A stretch of DNA of 64,000 bases from JASJBU01 sp963790775 (GTDB taxonomy: Bacteria; Pseudomonadota; Gammaproteobacteria; Chromatiales; Chromatiaceae). The translations under genes and the position numbers were made by a program. This document shows positions 60,436 to 64,000 of the stretch, in pieces. Position 1 is the stretch's first letter. Every line of letters starts with the position of its first letter. The notes under the pieces are model-generated. The model was not told where the DNA came from and ran no database searches. It saw only the letters and a program-made list of their open reading frames with translations. The stretch lies in NCBI GenBank assembly GCA_963790775.1, contig CAWBPR010000013.1:124001-188000 (forward strand), written 5' to 3'.

Positions 60436-63249
60436 ATGGTCAGCAAAATATTTAGAAAGATTTTCGGCAGCCGTAACGACCGCCTGATAAAAAAAATGTC
60501 CAAGACGGTTGCCCTGGTCAACAAGCTGGAAGCCGATATCGAGGCCCTGTCAGATGCAGAGCTGAGAGCCAAGACCGAGGAATTCAGGCAGCGCCTGGTG
60601 CAGGGTGAAACGCTGGATGCCTTGTTGCTGGAAGCCTTCGCTGTGGTGCGGGAGGCCGGTCGTCGGGTGATGCAGATGCGCCATTTTGATGTGCAGCTGA
60701 TCGGTGGCATGGTATTGCATCAGGGTAAGATTGCCGAGATGCGCACCGGTGAGGGTAAAACCCTGGTGGCTACATTGGCGGCCTACCTCAATGCATTACC
60801 TGGGAAAGGCGTGCATGTGGTCACGGTGAACGATTACCTGGCCAGGCGAGACGCGGCATGGATGGGGCGCCTCTACAATTTTCTCGGGCTCAGCACCGGG
60901 GTGATCAATTCTTCCGGTGGCACGGGCCCGGATAGTTCGTCCTATCTGCTGGACCAGGAATACGATGGATCAGCAGGTGGTTACGCTCACCTCAGGCCGG
61001 TTGCCCGTAAAGAGGCCTATGCTGCTGACATTACCTATGGCACGAATAACGAATTCGGTTTCGACTATCTGCGGGACAATATGGCTTTCAGCGCGGAACA
61101 GCGGGTGCAGCGTCCACCCTTCTATGCAATTGTGGACGAGGTGGACTCGATACTGATCGATGAGGCGAGAACGCCGCTTATCATCTCAGGTCCCACGGAT
61201 GATTCATCAGAACTCTACAAATCGGTCGATAAAATCATACCTCGCCTGACACGTCAGGACCCGATCACCAATGATGAGGGCAAGCCTGATTTTGGTCCGG
61301 GTGACTTCTCAGTGGATGAGAAGGCTCGTCAGACCTTTCTCAGCGAAGAGGGGCATCAGCATGTTGAAGAGATGCTCACCGAGGCCGGCCTGCTGGCGGA
61401 GGGCGCCAGTCTGTATGATTCCAACAACATCATGTTGATGCATCATGTGAATGCCGCGCTACGGGCCCATGCGCTGTTTCATAAAAATGTCGAGTACATC
61501 GTAAAGGATGGCCAGGTGATCATCGTTGACGAGTTCACCGGCCGCACCATGCCTGGGCGGCGCTGGTCCGACGGCCTGCATCAGGCGGTTGAAGCCAAGG
61601 AGGGGGTCAATATACAAAATGAAAACCAGACCCTGGCCTCGATAACTTTCCAGAACTACTTCCGACTGTATAAAAAACTTGCCGGTATGACCGGTACCGC
61701 AGATACCGAGGCATTCGAGTTTCAGCAGATCTATGGCTTGGAAGTCGTGGTAATCCCCACTAATCAGCCAATGATTCGAGATGATATGGGGGATCTGGTT
61801 TATCTCACCCCGGAGGAGAAGTATCAGGCAATCCTGGAGGATGTGCAGGATTGCGTAAAGCGCGGGCAGCCGGTGCTGGTGGGAACCGCCTCGATTGAAA
61901 CCTCGGAATTGATTTCCAATCTTCTCGATCAGGCCAAGGTAGAGCACAAAGTTCTGAATGCCAAGCACCATGAACAGGAGGCGGGCATCGTGGCCCAGGC
62001 CGGCCGGCCGGGTGCCGTGACGATAGCCACCAACATGGCGGGCCGAGGTACCGATATCGTGTTGGGCGGTAACCTGGAGACCGAGTTGGCGGAACTGGAA
62101 GGTAAAGTGGATGAAGCCAGAAAGGCTGAGGTCACAGAAACCTGGAAGCAAACTCATAAGAGGGTCATTGAAGCGGGCGGTCTGCATGTGGTGGGCACCG
62201 AGCGGCATGAGTCCCGACGCGTCGACAATCAGCTGCGGGGCCGTTCCGGACGCCAGGGCGATCCGGGCTCCAGCCGTTTCTACCTCTCCTTGGAAGACAG
62301 CCTGATGCGCATTTTTGCCTCCGACAAGGTAGGCGGCATGATGAAGAAGCTGGGCATGGAAAAGGGCGAAGCCATCGAGCATCCCTGGGTGACCAAGGCG
62401 ATCGAGAATGCCCAGCGCAAGGTGGAAGGCCGCAACTTCGATATCCGAAAGCAGCTGTTGGAGTATGACGATGTAGCCAATGACCAGCGTAAAGTGGTCT
62501 ATGAGCAGCGCAATGATTTGATGGAGACGGATGATATCTCCGATTCGATTGCTGCCTTGCGTGAGGACGTGGTGGCTGAGATTTTCCATACCTATGTACC
62601 GCCGCAGAGCATGGAGGAGCAGTGGAATGTGTCAGGATTGAGCAAGGCGCTGGAAGAGGAGTTCGGTGGTGACTGGCCCATTCAGCAGTGGCTGGATGAG
62701 GATCACGACCTGCATGAGGAGTCCCTGCAGCAGCGCATCATGGAGAGCCTCGAGACAATCTTTAAAGAGAAGGAGGAGGCGACCGGCAGCGATGCCATGC
62801 GTCACTTTGAAAAAGCGGTCATGCTGCAGACCCTGGACAGCCAATGGAAAGAGCATCTGGCGTCGATGGATTATCTGCGTCAGGGAATCCATTTGCGTGG
62901 TTATGCCCAGAAAAACCCCAAGCAGGAGTACAAGCGAGAGGCATTCGCGATGTTCTCGGGCATGCTGGACAGTATCAAGCGCGAAGTGATTGGCCTGCTT
63001 TCCAAGGTTCAAATTCAATTCCCGGAGCAGATAGCCTTGCAGGAACAGCAACCCCAGGCCAGTGATTTTGAATTCAAACACGAAGAGTTCCATGGCCTGA
63101 GTGATGAAGGTGAGTCAGATGAAGCTCACCCGGCTGAAGAGGAAGAGCATCATCCCTTTGTCAGGGAAGGACGTAAGATCGGCAGAAACGAACCTTGCCC
63201 TTGTGGTTCCGGTAAGAAATTCAAGCAGTGTCATGGCCGGTTGAGCTAA
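60436..63249 (+). CDS. secA: Preprotein translocase ATPase SecA
   Basis: Drives export through SecYEG. The full-length 937-residue protein has Walker A MRTGEGKTLVATLAAYLN, the DEAD-like DEVDSILIDEARTPLIISG, the preprotein cross-linking domain, NMAGRGTDIVLGGNLE, the helical scaffold (HLASMDYLRQGIHLRGYAQK) and the C-terminal zinc finger GRNEPCPCGSGKKFKQCHG that binds SecB. ATG 60436 is the start. Confidence 0.98.
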   Translation: MVSKIFRKIFGSRNDRLIKKMSKTVALVNKLEADIEALSDAELRAKTEEFRQRLVQGETLDALLLEAFAVVREAGRRVMQMRHFDVQLIGGMVLHQGKIAEMRTGEGKTLVATLAAYLNALPGKGVHVVTVNDYLARRDAAWMGRLYNFLGLSTGVINSSGGTGPDSSSYLLDQEYDGSAGGYAHLRPVARKEAYAADITYGTNNEFGFDYLRDNMAFSAEQRVQRPPFYAIVDEVDSILIDEARTPLIISGPTDDSSELYKSVDKIIPRLTRQDPITNDEGKPDFGPGDFSVDEKARQTFLSEEGHQHVEEMLTEAGLLAEGASLYDSNNIMLMHHVNAALRAHALFHKNVEYIVKDGQVIIVDEFTGRTMPGRRWSDGLHQAVEAKEGVNIQNENQTLASITFQNYFRLYKKLAGMTGTADTEAFEFQQIYGLEVVVIPTNQPMIRDDMGDLVYLTPEEKYQAILEDVQDCVKRGQPVLVGTASIETSELISNLLDQAKVEHKVLNAKHHEQEAGIVAQAGRPGAVTIATNMAGRGTDIVLGGNLETELAELEGKVDEARKAEVTETWKQTHKRVIEAGGLHVVGTERHESRRVDNQLRGRSGRQGDPGSSRFYLSLEDSLMRIFASDKVGGMMKKLGMEKGEAIEHPWVTKAIENAQRKVEGRNFDIRKQLLEYDDVANDQRKVVYEQRNDLMETDDISDSIAALREDVVAEIFHTYVPPQSMEEQWNVSGLSKALEEEFGGDWPIQQWLDEDHDLHEESLQQRIMESLETIFKEKEEATGSDAMRHFEKAVMLQTLDSQWKEHLASMDYLRQGIHLRGYAQKNPKQEYKREAFAMFSGMLDSIKREVIGLLSKVQIQFPEQIALQEQQPQASDFEFKHEEFHGLSDEGESDEAHPAEEEEHHPFVREGRKIGRNEPCPCGSGKKFKQCHGRLS

Positions 63250-63251
63250 AC

Positions 63252-64000
63252 ATGGCAGGTTCTTACTTTCCAGTAGCTGGCGTCCGGCTTGGCGTGGCTT
63301 CCGCCGGTATAAAATATCCCGGCAGAAATGATCTGCTGCTGATTGAACTGGCGGAAACCGCAAGCTGCGCCGGGGTGTTCACCCGCAATGCCTTTTGTGC
63401 TGCACCAGTTCTTGTGGCGCGCAGTCATCTGCAAGCCAGGCCACCTCGTTATCTGTTGATCAATTCAGGAAATGCAAATGCAGGAACGGGTCAACCGGGC
63501 ATACAGGCCGCCTTGCAGAGCTGCGAGGCTTTGGCGTCTCTGGCCAATTGTGAGACGGCCCAGGTGCTGCCTTTTTCCACCGGTGTAATTGGCGAAAATC
63601 TGCCTGTAGAGCGCATCACACAAGCCCTGCCTGAAGCGCTTGCAGCATTGGATGAAGCGGGATGGGAGGCTGCGGCCAGAGCAATCATGACCACCGATAC
63701 CAGACCCAAGCTGGTTTCCAGGCAGTTTGAAGTGAATGGTGTGAAGACTACGGTAACAGGGATTGCCAAAGGTTCCGGCATGATTCGCCCGGATATGGCG
63801 ACCATGCTGGCCTATATCGCCACTGACCTGAAGGTTGATTCGGCGCTCTTGCAGGCTTGTCTGCGGCAGGCGGTCAAACCCTCCTTTAACAGCATCACCG
63901 TGGACGGGGATACCTCTACCAATGATGCCTGTATGCTGATGGCCAGTGGTGTTTCATCCATGGCGCCGATAACCGATGACGGATCGGAGGCCTACCTCAA
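63252..64000 (+). CDS. argJ: Glutamate N-acetyltransferase / amino-acid acetyltransferase (3' end outside window)
   Basis: ArgJ is a self-cleaving Ntn-type enzyme that transfers acetyl between ornithine and glutamate in arginine synthesis. The N-terminal part from ATG 63252: FPVAGVRLGVASAGIKYPGR, VFTRNAFCAAPV, LLINSGNANAGTGQPG, STGVIGENLPV, IAKGSGMIRPDMATMLAYI (cleavage before the Thr of ATM) and VDGDTSTNDACMLM. About 249 of the usual ~400 residues lie in this window, and the frame stays open to the last base. It begins 2 bp after the secA stop, hinting at co-transcription. Confidence 0.93.
   Translation, partial: MAGSYFPVAGVRLGVASAGIKYPGRNDLLLIELAETASCAGVFTRNAFCAAPVLVARSHLQARPPRYLLINSGNANAGTGQPGIQAALQSCEALASLANCETAQVLPFSTGVIGENLPVERITQALPEALAALDEAGWEAAARAIMTTDTRPKLVSRQFEVNGVKTTVTGIAKGSGMIRPDMATMLAYIATDLKVDSALLQACLRQAVKPSFNSITVDGDTSTNDACMLMASGVSSMAPITDDGSEAYL

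Noticed and set aside
61459..62589. 376-codon antisense frame inside secA
   Set aside because: Created by secA codon usage; secA is complete and certain.

Overview
The window looks like a chromosomal segment of a gammaproteobacterium, most likely from the Chromatiales or sulfur-oxidising symbiont side of the class. This is inferred from the gene families, the intact division and cell wall (dcw) cluster order and the class A RNase P RNA; no 16S rRNA gene is present. It opens inside prfC and closes inside argJ. The second half is dense, conserved housekeeping DNA. The first half is accessory and carries several damaged genes.

Positions 1-3200 hold prfC (3' part), a BolA/IbaG gene, an unrecognised 70-residue ORF with a strong terminator, a MITE-like inverted-repeat element and an RluA-type pseudouridine synthase. 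Positions 3350-9900 are a copper-handling island: a CopL/DUF2946-like secreted protein behind a Fur-like site, a periplasmic multicopper oxidase (frameshifted in a Met/His repeat), CopB, a lipoprotein cytochrome c, and DUF411, DUF4399 and DUF302 proteins. A CueR-type promoter follows, then a Met-rich protein with an internal amber codon, a truncated MerR-type regulator, the 3' remnant of a copper P-type ATPase, and SHOCT and HMA-like small proteins. The regulator and efflux pump have decayed while their promoter survives.

Positions 10300-17000 (minus strand) form an envelope-lipid operon: aldehyde dehydrogenase, fatty acid cis/trans isomerase, a phospholipase D-VTT fusion and an EEP hydrolase. 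Next come a coiled-coil protein, a DUF2254 membrane protein, a zinc-ribbon membrane protein, a multiply frameshifted gene and an IS4-type element whose transposase is broken by an apparent CG duplication. Positions 22190-25274 (minus) carry an isoaspartyl peptidase, a stand-alone ATP-grasp enzyme and a bacterial homologue of the eukaryotic N-terminal glutamine amidohydrolase NTAQ1. This is the most unusual gene set in the window. An FAD oxidoreductase, glgC, two exported proteins and a TCA block (sucA-odhB-fum-acuI, minus) follow.

Positions 38500-39514 contain tRNA-Arg(CCU) and rnpB. The dcw cluster runs from 39678 to 58662: mraZ, rsmH, ftsL, ftsI, murE, murF, mraY, murD, ftsW, murG, murC, murB, ddl, ftsQ, ftsA, ftsZ, lpxC. 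Genes are mostly joined by 1-16 nt overlaps and are driven by a promoter carrying 10-bp-spaced MraZ-type repeats. A DUF721 gene, an M23 endopeptidase, secA and argJ finish the window. ddl and ftsQ each carry an apparent one-base insertion. Both are normally essential, so sequencing error is a serious alternative to real decay there.
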